Source of the DNA: Adenanthera pavonina
Taxonomy: Eukaryota; Streptophyta; Magnoliopsida; Fabales; Fabaceae
DNA length: 64,000 bases
NCBI GenBank assembly: GCA_026686845.1
Contig: JAIVEN010000015.1
Span: 23,975,501 to 24,039,500 of the forward strand
Reading direction: 5' to 3'
Shown here one piece after another: positions 45,365-55,207 of this stretch (position 1 is its first letter; every line of letters begins with the position of its first letter). A model generated the notes under the pieces. That model had not been told where the DNA came from. It did no database searches and saw nothing but the letters and a program-made list of their open reading frames with translations. Position numbers and translations under genes: made by a program.

Positions 45365-47491
45365 TCACTTCTTCTTTGGCTTAGACTTCTTGCTGTAAGT
45401 CTTTCCTTTTCCAGATGACTCAGTAGATCTTCCAGTGTGCTTAGTCCCAGTTTGCTTTATCTTCTCCCCCTTTTTGGCATCATCAGAAAGCCCAGCAAAG
45501 TCCATTGGAGGAGATATCTGAGTGAGAGGAACAGCACGAAGAGGGACAGGAGCAAAAGGAATTTCTGGCTGAGCTGGTGCAGTTGAAGGCTCTTCATCAG
45601 AATCATCAGAGACCTCAAGCAGCTCTTGCATTTCCTGCCTGGAAAGAGCTAGCCGAGCTCTCTGTTCCTCTGACAGCCCATAATCAGCAAGAGAAGGAGA
45701 GACTGGTGCAGGAGGAGGAAACATTTCTTCAAGCCTTCTCCTTTGAGCTAGTAGAAGGGCATTGTGAGCAATGGCAAAATAATCAATAACAGGAACAATG
45801 CTTCTTTCCTCATTGCTCATGGCTGCAACCAGTCTTTCAACTTGCTCAGATTCTTGTATAGACAGAATTGAACCCTGAGCATCCTCTTGCATAGGCTCAG
45901 GAGGGCTGTTTTCTTCCAATCCATAGTCCAAGGGTGGACCAGGACTAGGTGATTTCATCGCATCAGGACTATCATTATCATGGTCAGTGGAAGCAATCTC
46001 GAAGGGACTTGGAGGCACAGGGGATGGAGACAGAGAAGGCTCAGGGATACCAGGCTGAGGTGGAACTGAAGTGGTAGGAATTGCATTTCTAATTTCTTCA
46101 TAGGCATCAGCCACCACGTTCATATTCACTGCCAACTGATGTATCTGATCTTGCAGGTGAGCAAATTTGGCATTTTGCTCATCCTTAATGCTGAGAATGA
46201 GTGTTGACAGATTGTCAAACATCTCAGTGATTTTAGTTGGCTTGGTTCGAGAGGAGGGAGTGGAAGGAGGGTGAGTGGGCCTGGATGGAGATGGAATAGG
46301 CTGAGAAGGCTGAGGTACAGATCTGCCAGGAGCCTCAGAGGTGCCTTCTTGTTGGAGGGATGCATCAGCAATAAAGAACAAATCTTCAGATTTTCCTGTT
46401 CCCTTTCCAACCCAATGTCCTTCATCTCTTTCAATGCCCATCCTTTGCAATTTCTCTTCTTTGAAGGCCTCAGTGAGCTTCCCTTTCCCCTTTTCAATGT
46501 GCTGAATCCTAGCATGCTGCAGGATTCTTGAGATAATTGCTGCATAGGGAAGTGTGGAATCTTTCCTCTGATCCCTTGCCTTTATCATACGCTGGAGAAT
46601 GATATGCCCCATATTGATCAGCTTCCCACGTATGATGGCAGTCATCACATAAGCCTCTGCCCTTGTTATCAAATTGAAGCTGCCACCCTTGTTGAATATG
46701 ATCCTGGACACTATATAGTGCAAGATCCTTACTTGTACACTGAGGTCTGTGGGCTTCAACAGATTTATTGTGGGCCTATTCTCCCTTCTTCTAAACAAGG
46801 TGTCCAAGATAGTGCTTTCCTTGTAATATAGGAAGGGCTCACCTTCTTCATCAGCTGTGCTAGCCTCATCCATATACCCAGAGGATGTAATGTCAACTTT
46901 TAGCCCATCTTGTCCTGGGATTTCCAACACCTCATTGAAGGTTTCATCATCAAGCCAAATGGTCCTTGATCTCAAGGTGACCTCCCATTTCCTTTTCTTG
47001 CTGTTATACTTAAGAGAGGCATACCAAGTCTTTACTACCTCATCATCATATTTTTCAGCAATTTCCAACAGATTTTTATACTTTATCAACCATATTGCAG
47101 CATCAAAGTTGTTGGATATCAGAAATTGTTCCATATTTACACAGTGAGGCTTGATTACCTTTTTGTTGGAAAACTTGGTAGTGTACTCTTCTTGAATCTC
47201 AGGAGTGCTCCACAGTGGCAGTGTAGTCAATTCAAACTCTCCAGATTCAGTAGAAGAAGAGGAAGCTACAGCAGCAGTACCAGCCGAAGGAATTGCAGAT
47301 TTTGAAGAAGAGGGCCCAGCTTTCTGAGATTCTGACTTGGAGGAGGATTTTTGACGTTTGGAAGGAGTAGCTTTACCGGGTTCGGCCTTTCTCTTGGATT
47401 TCTCTCCTTCCTTTGTAGCATATTGAGATTTGACTGTCCTCTTAGGCCGAGACCCAGCTTGTCCTGTTCCAGGAATCTTTACTCTTGCCAT
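45365..47491 (-). CDS. Sirevirus third ORF (so-called envelope-like protein), intact
   Basis: 708 codons, ATG at 47491, downstream of pol on the element's strand and ending 284 bases before the 3' LTR. The basic N-terminus has nuclear-signal-like clusters (PKRTVKSQ, KRQKSSSKS). About residues 95-340 form a folded part with aromatic and hydrophobic blocks (FSNKKVIKPHCVNMEQFL, IWLDDETFNEVLEIPGQDG, ILHYIVSRIIFNKGGSFNLI, AYVMTAIIRGKLINMGHIILQRM). Then come Pro/Ser-rich linkers, a helical segment near 410-450, acidic clusters, and a very basic tail ending KKSKPKKK. I see no signal peptide and no membrane span, so the usual name envelope-like rests on position only. Codons 685-695 contain the internal polypurine tract. 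Confidence 0.85.
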   Translation of the reverse strand: MARVKIPGTGQAGSRPKRTVKSQYATKEGEKSKRKAEPGKATPSKRQKSSSKSESQKAGPSSSKSAIPSAGTAAVASSSSTESGEFELTTLPLWSTPEIQEEYTTKFSNKKVIKPHCVNMEQFLISNNFDAAIWLIKYKNLLEIAEKYDDEVVKTWYASLKYNSKKRKWEVTLRSRTIWLDDETFNEVLEIPGQDGLKVDITSSGYMDEASTADEEGEPFLYYKESTILDTLFRRRENRPTINLLKPTDLSVQVRILHYIVSRIIFNKGGSFNLITRAEAYVMTAIIRGKLINMGHIILQRMIKARDQRKDSTLPYAAIISRILQHARIQHIEKGKGKLTEAFKEEKLQRMGIERDEGHWVGKGTGKSEDLFFIADASLQQEGTSEAPGRSVPQPSQPIPSPSRPTHPPSTPSSRTKPTKITEMFDNLSTLILSIKDEQNAKFAHLQDQIHQLAVNMNVVADAYEEIRNAIPTTSVPPQPGIPEPSLSPSPVPPSPFEIASTDHDNDSPDAMKSPSPGPPLDYGLEENSPPEPMQEDAQGSILSIQESEQVERLVAAMSNEERSIVPVIDYFAIAHNALLLAQRRRLEEMFPPPAPVSPSLADYGLSEEQRARLALSRQEMQELLEVSDDSDEEPSTAPAQPEIPFAPVPLRAVPLTQISPPMDFAGLSDDAKKGEKIKQTGTKHTGRSTESSGKGKTYSKKSKPKKK
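45462..45485 (-). promoter_or_regulatory. Internal polypurine-tract copy inside ORF3
   Basis: On the minus strand this is GATGCCAAAAAGGGGGAGAA, matching the tract at 45082-45105 over about 14 bases. It sits within the coding end of ORF3 (DDAKKGEKIK). Confidence 0.7.
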
Positions 47492-48488
47492 CTCTTGGTT
47501 GAATGATGCAGAATGTGGCTGAGAATAGATTTAAGGGATGCGAAAGGAAGTTTAATCGGTAAGAAAAGACGGTTTTTGGGCTGGAGTTAAGAGGATTGAA
47601 GAGAGAATCAGAACAGACTTGGAGGAGTTACAAATAGGGTTGCGTCTGTTCTGTGGGAAACCGTCGGTTTTAACGTATGTAACCGTCTGACAGACGAATT
47701 TTGAGGGGTCAAAATTTGAACTTCGGGCAGTTACAAGTTAAACCGTTCAGCTTGTCTTACTGACAGACGAATTTTCGTCTGAAAGTTTGTCTGACAGTGA
47801 CTTGAAACAATCAATACATACAAAATCAGACGAATTTTGCTCCGACAAAATTCAAATGTTGAAAAGAAAAAACAGCTTCAACAGACAAAACTTCAACCAA
47901 TAGACGAATTAAGCATACAGAGCATCATCTTTCAAGCATTCAATCATCAAGAGCATAAGTCAACAGACGAATTTTGAACTGAGACTTCGAATTTTCAACT
48001 TTTATAAATATTGTCCAACATTCGTATGTTAAGAAGTAACAATTCGCATAACAGTGATGGACAATTATACTCTTGAAATTTCTGTTTTTGAAAATTCGAA
48101 CTTTTAAGCTTTAACAGACGAATTTCGAGGTATTACCGAGAACTGTTCAAGGCATAACAGGCCAACGTTCGTCTGTTGATTAACCAAAATTCAAATGTTG
48201 AAAATGTTGACCAGTTTGAAAACACAGATTATCAACGAAACTCATCTAGCAAACAAACATCATACAAATTTCAGCTTTAAAAACTTACAGAATGGATCCA
48301 GACCTTAGAATAATTATCATTTACTTTACTTTCTGGTTGTTCCAATCTGGAGTGCTCCAATCTTTCAAACTTTTAGCCATTGATTTTCACAAGGAGCACC
48401 TGCAACTATATTGAAACATACTCCGATGCTCAAGTTAGAATAAATTCTAATATTAAAAATTCTGAAGACATAATTGCCCAGAAATGAC
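47492..48488 (-). other. Sirevirus pol-ORF3 spacer with motif repeats
   Basis: About 1 kb of noncoding DNA between the pol stop and the ORF3 ATG. 47685-48200 carries about a dozen CAGACGAATTT, TTCGTCTG and AAAATTCRAATTT-type words, the same vocabulary as the LTR array. One copy at about 47763 is a self-complementary CAGACGAATTTTCGTCTG. It is the natural place for an ORF3 promoter or splice region. Confidence 0.75.
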
Positions 48489-51400
48489 TTACAATTCATT
48501 GGGATTTACCATTCCCAACTCTCTCCTTATTTTGCAATGCCTGTCTTCTGGTAGAGGTTTAGTCAGTATGTCAGCTAGTTGATCCTCTGTTGGGATGTAT
48601 TCCAGCTTAACTTCTTCTTTCAGAACATGATCCCTTATGAAGTGGTGTCTAACCTCAATATGTTTCGTCCTTGAGTGCATGACAGGATTCTTAGTGATGT
48701 TTATGGCACTTTGATTATCACACATGATGGGTATCTCTTTCATTTTAACCTCAAGATCTTCAAGCTGCTGCTTCATCCAGATGACTTGGGCACAACAGCT
48801 TCCAGCTGCAACATACTCAGCTTCTGCAGTGGATAGAGCTACACTGTTTTGCTTTTTGCTGAACCATGAAACCAGGGATCCTCCAAGAAACTGACAAGTT
48901 CCACTTGTGCTTTTTCTGTCAGTTTTGGATCTTGCAAAGTCAGCATCAGTGTATCCTTTGAGATCTTCTCCATTGTCTTTTGGATACCAAAGACCCATCT
49001 GTGATGTTCCAATTAGATATCTGAAAATTCTTTTCACAGCTGTTGCATGGGTTTCTTTGGGGCATGATTGGAACCTTGCACACATGCAGACACTGAACAT
49101 AATGTCAGGTCTGCTGGCAGTTAGGTACAGCAGGGATCCAATCATTCTTCTGTATTGAGTAATGTCAAACATTTTCCCATTTTCATCCATGTCCAGTTTG
49201 GTTCCAGTGGCCATAGGTGTTCCCATTGGCTTGGCATTCTCCATTCCAAACTTCTTTAATAGCTCTTTTAGATACTTGGATTGACTGAGAAAGATACCAT
49301 CATTAAGCTGTCTGATTTGCAATCCAAGGAAGAAATTGAGTTCACCCATCATAGACATCTCGAATTCTCCCTGCATTAACTTAGAAAATTCCTTGCAAAG
49401 AGTTTCATTAGTAGCACCGAAAATAATATCATCAACATAGATTTGGACAATTAGTAAATCTTTATTCTCTTTCTTAGTGAATAAAGTTGTGTCAACTTTG
49501 CCTCTGTTAAACCCTTTTTCAGTCAGAAAGTTGCTCAATCTTTCATACCATGCTCTAGGGGCTTGTTTTAATCCATAAAGAGCTTTCTTCAGTTTATAGA
49601 CATGGTTTGGTTTTGTAGAATCCTCAAAGCCTGGAGGTTGATCTACATAAACCTCTTCCATGATATATCCATTTAGAAAGGCACTTTTTACATCCATTTG
49701 ATATAGCAAAATATTTTTCATGCATGCATAAGCTAGTAGAATCCTTATAGCTTCTAATCTGGCTATTGGTGCAAAGGTTTCTTCAAAATCAATACCTTCT
49801 TCTTGATTATACCCTTTAGCAACTAATCTAGCTTTATTTCTGATTATAGTTCCAGATTCATCAAGTTTGTTTCTGAAAACCCATTTGGTACCAATAACAG
49901 GATGATTTTTGGGTCTTGGAACTAAATCCCAAACTTGATTTCTTTCAAACTGATTTAGTTCATCTTGCATTGCCAAAATCCAGTAATCATCAGTTAAGGC
50001 TTCTTCAGCACATTTGGGTTCAATTTGAGAAATGAAAGCACAATTTAGCATTTGATCCCTTAACTGTTTTCTGGTTTTGACTCTCTCTTGAACATCTCCT
50101 ATCACTTGATCAACAGGATGATTCCTTTGATATCTCCAAGCTCTAGGGAGTTCTTGAGATGTTTCTTCATTATTTTCTTCATCAAACTCTTGCTCCTGGA
50201 TATCTTCCTCTATGTTAACAGATTCAGATATCTTTGGAGGTTCAGTTCTACTTTTATCAGATATGCCCAGTTTTTCAAAATTGAAAGCAAGATCATCCTC
50301 ATTGGTAACATGTTTTGAAATAGTTTCATTTTCAATGAAAACCACATGCACAGATTCCTCTACCACATTTGATCTTTTATTATAAACTCTATATGCCTTA
50401 CTCCTACTAGAGTAGCCAAGAAATATACCTTCATCTGATTTGGCATCAAATTTACCTAGGTTTTCTTTGCCATTGTTGTGAATGAAGCATTTGCATCCGA
50501 ACACATGGAGATGGGACAGATTTGGCTTTCTCCCCTTGTACAGCTCGTATGGAGTCTTTCCTAGGATGGGTCTGATGTATGCTCTGTTGATGATGTAACT
50601 AGCTGTGTTCACTGCATCAGCCCAGAATACTTGAGAAAGTTCCTTCTCATTCAGCATAGCTCTGGCCATCTCCTCAATAGTTCTGTTCTTCCTTTCTACT
50701 ACTCCATTTTGTTGAGGAGTCCTAGGAGCAGAGAAGTTGTGGTCAATTCCATGCTCACTGCAGTACTCCAGGAAGTATGCATTTTCGAATTCTCCTCCAT
50801 GATCTGATCTGATGGACACAATAGAAATACCTTTCTCATTTTGCACTTTCTTGGCTAAGGTTACAAATGCATCAAAGGTATCACTTTTAGAAGAAAGAAA
50901 TAATGTCCAAGTAAATCTAGAATAATCATCAACAATTACAAGCACATACAGATTGCCACCTAGACTCTTTACCCTTGAAGGTCCAATTAAGTCCATATGC
51001 AACAATTCAAGTGCTCTTGTTGTGGTAACTGTGTTTTTGGATTTGAAGGATGATTTAGTTTGTTTTCCTTTTAAGCATGTATCACATTCTTTATCATTTT
51101 CAAAAGATATTTTTGGCAAACCAGTAACTAGCTCATTTTTAACCAGTTTAGACAATTGATTCATATTGACATGAGCTAATCTCCTATGCCATAGCCAACT
51201 ATCATTATTCTTACTGATTAAGCATACAGAATCTAAAGGAGGAAGTTCATCAAGGTCAATAGTGTAGCAGTTACCATCCCTTTTAGCTTTGAGGATTACT
51301 CTGTGATCACTTTTTCTGATGACCAGGCAAAACTTTGAGTCAAACAGCACCCAGTTTCCTTTGTCACAAGTCTGACTCACGCTTAGCAGGTTGTGGTTGA

Positions 51401-51620
51401 GGCCAATCACAAACAGCACCTCTTCAATGGATGTTTCAGGATTTTTGCTCACAATGCCAATGCCAACAATTTTACCATATTGATCACCTCCAAAGGTCAC
51501 CTTTCCTCCTTTTTTGTCTCTAAGGGTGATGAACTTCTCCTTGTCACCAGTCATGTGACTTGAGCAGGCACTGTCCATATACCATTTGTTGCTTTTCTTA
51601 GCTTTGAGACAGACCTGCAA
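48489..51620 (-). CDS. Sirevirus Pol polyprotein (protease, integrase, RT, RNase H), open
   Basis: 1043 codons without a stop. The protease motif is YMDSACSSHMTG near residue 16. The integrase zinc finger has H-x4-H in HRRLAHVN and CDTCLKGK. The catalytic acids are in LLHMDLIGP, IRSDHGGEF and NGVVERKNRT. RT follows with QMDVKSAFLNG, LYGLKQAPRAWYERL and the catalytic YVDDIIFG. RNase H has GYTDADFA, STAEAEYVAA and TKHIEVRHHFIRDHV, then LADILTKPL. There is no ATG at the 5' end: the frame opens after a TAA near 51650 and the first usable codon here is TTG. Gag ends at 51629 in a frame offset by one base, overlapping by about 20 bases. Pol must therefore come by frameshifting or splicing; TTGTTTTGCAG/G at the junction looks like a 3' splice site. 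Confidence 0.93.
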   Translation of the reverse strand: MQVCLKAKKSNKWYMDSACSSHMTGDKEKFITLRDKKGGKVTFGGDQYGKIVGIGIVSKNPETSIEEVLFVIGLNHNLLSVSQTCDKGNWVLFDSKFCLVIRKSDHRVILKAKRDGNCYTIDLDELPPLDSVCLISKNNDSWLWHRRLAHVNMNQLSKLVKNELVTGLPKISFENDKECDTCLKGKQTKSSFKSKNTVTTTRALELLHMDLIGPSRVKSLGGNLYVLVIVDDYSRFTWTLFLSSKSDTFDAFVTLAKKVQNEKGISIVSIRSDHGGEFENAYFLEYCSEHGIDHNFSAPRTPQQNGVVERKNRTIEEMARAMLNEKELSQVFWADAVNTASYIINRAYIRPILGKTPYELYKGRKPNLSHLHVFGCKCFIHNNGKENLGKFDAKSDEGIFLGYSSRSKAYRVYNKRSNVVEESVHVVFIENETISKHVTNEDDLAFNFEKLGISDKSRTEPPKISESVNIEEDIQEQEFDEENNEETSQELPRAWRYQRNHPVDQVIGDVQERVKTRKQLRDQMLNCAFISQIEPKCAEEALTDDYWILAMQDELNQFERNQVWDLVPRPKNHPVIGTKWVFRNKLDESGTIIRNKARLVAKGYNQEEGIDFEETFAPIARLEAIRILLAYACMKNILLYQMDVKSAFLNGYIMEEVYVDQPPGFEDSTKPNHVYKLKKALYGLKQAPRAWYERLSNFLTEKGFNRGKVDTTLFTKKENKDLLIVQIYVDDIIFGATNETLCKEFSKLMQGEFEMSMMGELNFFLGLQIRQLNDGIFLSQSKYLKELLKKFGMENAKPMGTPMATGTKLDMDENGKMFDITQYRRMIGSLLYLTASRPDIMFSVCMCARFQSCPKETHATAVKRIFRYLIGTSQMGLWYPKDNGEDLKGYTDADFARSKTDRKSTSGTCQFLGGSLVSWFSKKQNSVALSTAEAEYVAAGSCCAQVIWMKQQLEDLEVKMKEIPIMCDNQSAINITKNPVMHSRTKHIEVRHHFIRDHVLKEEVKLEYIPTEDQLADILTKPLPEDRHCKIRRELGMVNPNEL

Positions 51621-51628
51621 AACAATGT

Positions 51629-53428
51629 TTATGATTTCCTTTTAGGTACCCAAATTTGCTTGGGTCCTTTTTGGTCAGTATATTTTTCCCTAGATGCAGA
51701 TGCAACTTTGGGAACCCATCCAACTTTCCTGCCAAGTCCATTTTTCCTCAAATCACAAGAACTGGAAATATGTCCCTTTTTGTTACAGAAATGACATGTA
51801 GTGAAAGGACTGCTAGATTGAGATGCAGGAAGAAAACAATGCAGGTAATACTTTTGTCTAGCATGCCTTGGTTGATCATACGTTTCAATGTGAGGTGATG
51901 CATTAACTTTCTTTTTATTGTTCTTAGCATGCACAAAATGTCTCATATATGCATTTTGATTTTTCTTCCTAATCTTTTCCTTGACAGCACATGGGTCATA
52001 GCCAAGACCAGCTTTTCCTTGTGATATTCTTTGGCTCCCCATCAGGGCAAACAACATGTCTTTACCTCTAGTGAGCCTAGACATGCTTTTAACTAGATAA
52101 TCATTCATTTGTTTAAGTTCAGTGCAAGAAATGCAGCAAACAGATTCAGAAGTAGATGGAGAAGAAGTTTCAGAAACTGTGCTTTGAGACTCCAGCTTGC
52201 TTATCTTTTTCTTTGCCAATTTTAGTTCTTTAGCAACTTTAATAAATTCATCATGAAGCTCATGAAATGCATCCAGTAATTCAGAATAGGAAGGTTCAGA
52301 TTCATATACCTCTTCATCCTGATCACTGCTGTATGAAGGTGTAGCTTCTTCAGAAGCAAGTGCCATTAGACAAATGTTGGCAATCTCATCTTCATCTTCT
52401 TCTTCCTCATCTGAGCTGTTGCCCCATATGGATGAGATGTACGCCTTCTTCTTTTTCCCTTTGTCAGCACCTTTCTTTTCTTTTTCTTGCTTCTTGAGGA
52501 ATTGGGGGCAGTCCCATTTTATGTGTCCCTGCTTCTTGCACTCATAACAAGTCACAGATTCTTTTGCCTCTTGCTTGCTTTCCCCAGCAGCTACTTTCTT
52601 GAAGAATCTCTTGTTCTTCCTCTTGCTATAGAATCTTCCGAATTTTCTGACCATCATAGCCAAGGTTTCCTCATCAAGTTCATCCTCTTCGTTAGATTCT
52701 TCTTCCTTTTCATCAGCAGCTTTGAGAGCAAGGCCTTTCTTCTTTCTGTCCAGCTCGGCTTCCTTGAGAGCTTTGATTTTTCCTTCATACTCCTCAAGGC
52801 TCCCGAAGAGAGCTGTGACAGAGGCCATTGATTCTCCTCTGGCTTCTTCTATTGCTGTCACCTTGGGCTGCCATTCCAGAGGGAGAGCTCTGAGAATTTT
52901 TCTCACTTTCTCTGATTGAGTGTATTCCTTTCCTAGGCTCTTTAGTTGATTCACAATGAGAGTGAATCTCTTTTGGAGCTCCTTTACAGTTTCTCCTTCA
53001 GACATCCTGAAGCTCTCATACTCTCCAATGCACGTATTGAGTCTGTTCTCCCTGACCCCAGATGTCCCTTCATGTGCAATCTGCAGAGTGTCCCACATCC
53101 CTTTTGCAGTGGTGCATTGTGAGACCCTGTAGAATTCGTCCTGGTTCAGGGCACTGACTAAACAATGCTTTGCTTTAAAATTCAGTAGTACTCTCCTTCT
53201 GTCTTCATCATTCCACTCTGCTTCCAGCTTCTCTTTGTATCTTCCATCTTCAGTTAGAGCCATTGGGACGAAATCTCCTTTATCAATGACTGACCAAATG
53301 TCAAGATCAATTGATTGGAGGTAGATCTGCATCCTCATCTTCCAGTACCCATAATGCTCTCCACTGAAGCCTGGTGGTCTGTTAGTGTTGTTCCCTTCAG
53401 GAAGTATACTCTCTCCAAAGCCAGCCAT
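51629..53428 (-). CDS. Sirevirus Gag, intact
   Basis: About 599 residues from ATG 53428 (MAGFGESILPEGNN). The frame is open further upstream to the primer site, but only through a GTG. The capsid part (NRPPGFSGEHYGYWKMRMQIYLQ, the UBN2-like fold, then VKELQKRFTLIVNQLKSLGKEYTQSEKVRKILRALPLEWQPKVTAI) is followed by a Lys/Glu-rich region. The CCHC knuckle CYECKKQGHIKWDC is near residue 320, a coiled-coil-prone segment follows (ELHDEFIKVAKELKLAKKKISKLE), and a second knuckle CHFCNKKGHISSSC lies near residue 550. Large Gag with a C-terminal extension is typical of Sireviruses. Confidence 0.93.
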   Translation of the reverse strand: MAGFGESILPEGNNTNRPPGFSGEHYGYWKMRMQIYLQSIDLDIWSVIDKGDFVPMALTEDGRYKEKLEAEWNDEDRRRVLLNFKAKHCLVSALNQDEFYRVSQCTTAKGMWDTLQIAHEGTSGVRENRLNTCIGEYESFRMSEGETVKELQKRFTLIVNQLKSLGKEYTQSEKVRKILRALPLEWQPKVTAIEEARGESMASVTALFGSLEEYEGKIKALKEAELDRKKKGLALKAADEKEEESNEEDELDEETLAMMVRKFGRFYSKRKNKRFFKKVAAGESKQEAKESVTCYECKKQGHIKWDCPQFLKKQEKEKKGADKGKKKKAYISSIWGNSSDEEEEDEDEIANICLMALASEEATPSYSSDQDEEVYESEPSYSELLDAFHELHDEFIKVAKELKLAKKKISKLESQSTVSETSSPSTSESVCCISCTELKQMNDYLVKSMSRLTRGKDMLFALMGSQRISQGKAGLGYDPCAVKEKIRKKNQNAYMRHFVHAKNNKKKVNASPHIETYDQPRHARQKYYLHCFLPASQSSSPFTTCHFCNKKGHISSSCDLRKNGLGRKVGWVPKVASASREKYTDQKGPKQIWVPKRKS

Positions 53429-53469
53429 CTTTGTTCCCGGACTGTGAAATCCTTTGAATGGGAATCCGT

Positions 53470-53481
53470 GCTCTGATACCA
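53470..53481 (-). promoter_or_regulatory. Sirevirus primer-binding site (tRNA-iMet)
   Basis: TGGTATCAGAGC on the minus strand starts two bases inside the 5' LTR. It is the standard plant copia primer site, with no mismatch to the common form. Confidence 0.95.
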
Positions 53482-53483
53482 CT

Positions 53484-55207
53484 TGTTAGCAAGGCTGACT
53501 TCCCAAGAGGGGGGGTGAATTGGGAAGATTGAAATTTTTCTGCACAAAGTGAAGCAAGTGAAAATATCACAGTATAATGAAAGCAACGTGTAAAACAGAG
53601 CAAGCTGAAAAGTAGAGATAAGGAGAAGAGAACTCAGTGATTTATCCTGGTTCGGTCTATCCACTTGACCTACATCCAGTCCCCAAGACACCTCTTGAGA
53701 TTTATCCACTTTCCAGCAAGAATTTCAACGGGCTTCTTGCTAAAGCCACAGTACACGAGTATGCTCTGTTCTGAGCTCTCTCAAACTCTCTAAGCACTTT
53801 CTCTATGTGCTTCCCAATCCCCTTGTGAATACCCCTCACAAGTAAATCTATCTTTCAGATGAAGAGTAGATTGTTTACAAATGAATAACTCTCTAGAATA
53901 GAGTAGATATGAAAGTTTAAGTACAAATAATGAAGTTGGAAGGGTAAAAGCTTTTGAGATGAAGATTCAGCAGAAATTCGGTATATACAAGTTTGATTCG
54001 TTACCCACAACTTCAAATAATGTTATATTTATAGATTTAGATCTCAAATATCCGTTAGAGACTAAATCTATCCGTTGGGGAAGTTATCCAACGGTTTCTC
54101 TGAAAAACTATCCGTTCACCAACCGCATTTAATGTTTCTGACATACTGAAATTCGAATTTCGGTTGGCCAACAGACGAATTTCGAGGGAACCGAAGGTTA
54201 AAGTCTCCAACGTAAAAATGCGAAGTTCGTCTGTCCATAGAGTGAAATTCGAATTTCGAAACTCATAAAATATTTTCACAATGTGACATACGAATTTTTA
54301 AGAAGTAAGATTTTCTGTTAAGTGTGAACAGTGTTTTCAATTTGCTACAGTGCCCTCGAAATTCGAATTTTGGATGCCCAAAATTTGTCTGTCCATTGAA
54401 CGTCCAAATAGACACAGTAGTTCACTTTCTTTGAAATTCGAATTTTGACAGAGTGAAATTCGTCTGTCAGAGACCAGTTTTGAGACTTAAATCATTCTTG
54501 ATCTCAGATGAACTTTATCAAACATTCAGACGAATTTCCTCTATTTTCTCAAGTTTTGTTTTGTCTGAAATTCAAATTTTGAAAGAGTGAACTTCGAATG
54601 TCACAAAGTAGCTTTTTTTGACTCAGATGAAAATTCGAATTTTGCTAAGTAAAAGTTCGTCTGTCAGAGAGCTTTTTTCAAACTTAGTTTCTTCTTAATT
54701 TCAGATGAACTTTAGCAAAGCTTCAGACGAATTTCTTTGGTTTTCATAAATGGCATTTTGTCTGAAATTCGAATTTTGAAACTGTGAAGTTCGTCTGTCA
54801 CAAAAAGGCTTCTTTCAGACTTGATTGAAGTTCGAATTTTGAATGACCAAAATTCGTCTGACAGAGGGACACCTTTCCAGACTTAATCAGTTTTTAGCTC
54901 GAAATTCGAATTTCCAAAAGCAAAGTTCGAATTTCCAACTTGACAGTTCAGTTATACTTTCAAACTTCGTCTGTTTGTGAGTATTTTCCAAATAGGTAAA
55001 GATTTAAATTTCAAATCAAGGTTTGAAAATGTCTTTTTCTCAAATCAAAATCTTTTACCCAATCTAAACAAAAACTAAAGATCCTACAAAAGATCTAATA
55101 GCCAATTCACAGAAGACCTTCACTTGAAACAGCTTTAATCTCCTTTGATATCTTCAATCCAAGCTCTTGAGTGTTGGTTTGGAATCATCAAAACTCTTGA
55201 TCCAACA
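53484..55207 (-). repeat. Sirevirus 5' LTR
   Basis: 1724 bases, same ends as 43358-45081. The motif array lies at about 54145-54975 and a TATA box at 54024-54034 on the minus strand. I count about ten base differences from the partner. Confidence 0.97.
54024..54034 (-). promoter_or_regulatory. TATA box of Sirevirus 5' LTR
   Basis: CTATAAATATA on the minus strand, about 540 bases before the 3' end of the LTR, placing most of the motif array upstream of it in U3. Confidence 0.6.

Larger units (their letters stand above)
43358..55207 (-). mobile_element. Sirevirus-type Ty1/copia retrotransposon, full length and young
   Basis: The two LTRs of 1724 bases each (43358-45081 and 53484-55207) begin TGTTAGCAAGG and end TGATCCAACA. 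ATATA flanks both sides (43353-43357, 55208-55212). The LTRs differ at about 10 positions with no length change. The minus-strand primer site TGGTATCAGAGC (53470-53481) is a perfect tRNA-iMet match two bases inside the 5' LTR. Polypurine tracts AAAAAGGGGGAGAA lie at the 3' LTR edge and again inside ORF3. Gag, pol and a third ORF downstream of pol are all open. The extra ORF, large gag with two zinc knuckles, multiple polypurine tracts and 11.85-kb length are Sirevirus (SIRE/Maximus) features. The only obstacle to autonomy I see is how pol is expressed. Confidence 0.95.

Noticed and set aside
48907..49158. Plus-strand ORFs over Sirevirus pol and gag (also 50088, 50953, 52487)
   Set aside because: Antisense shadows of long coding frames.
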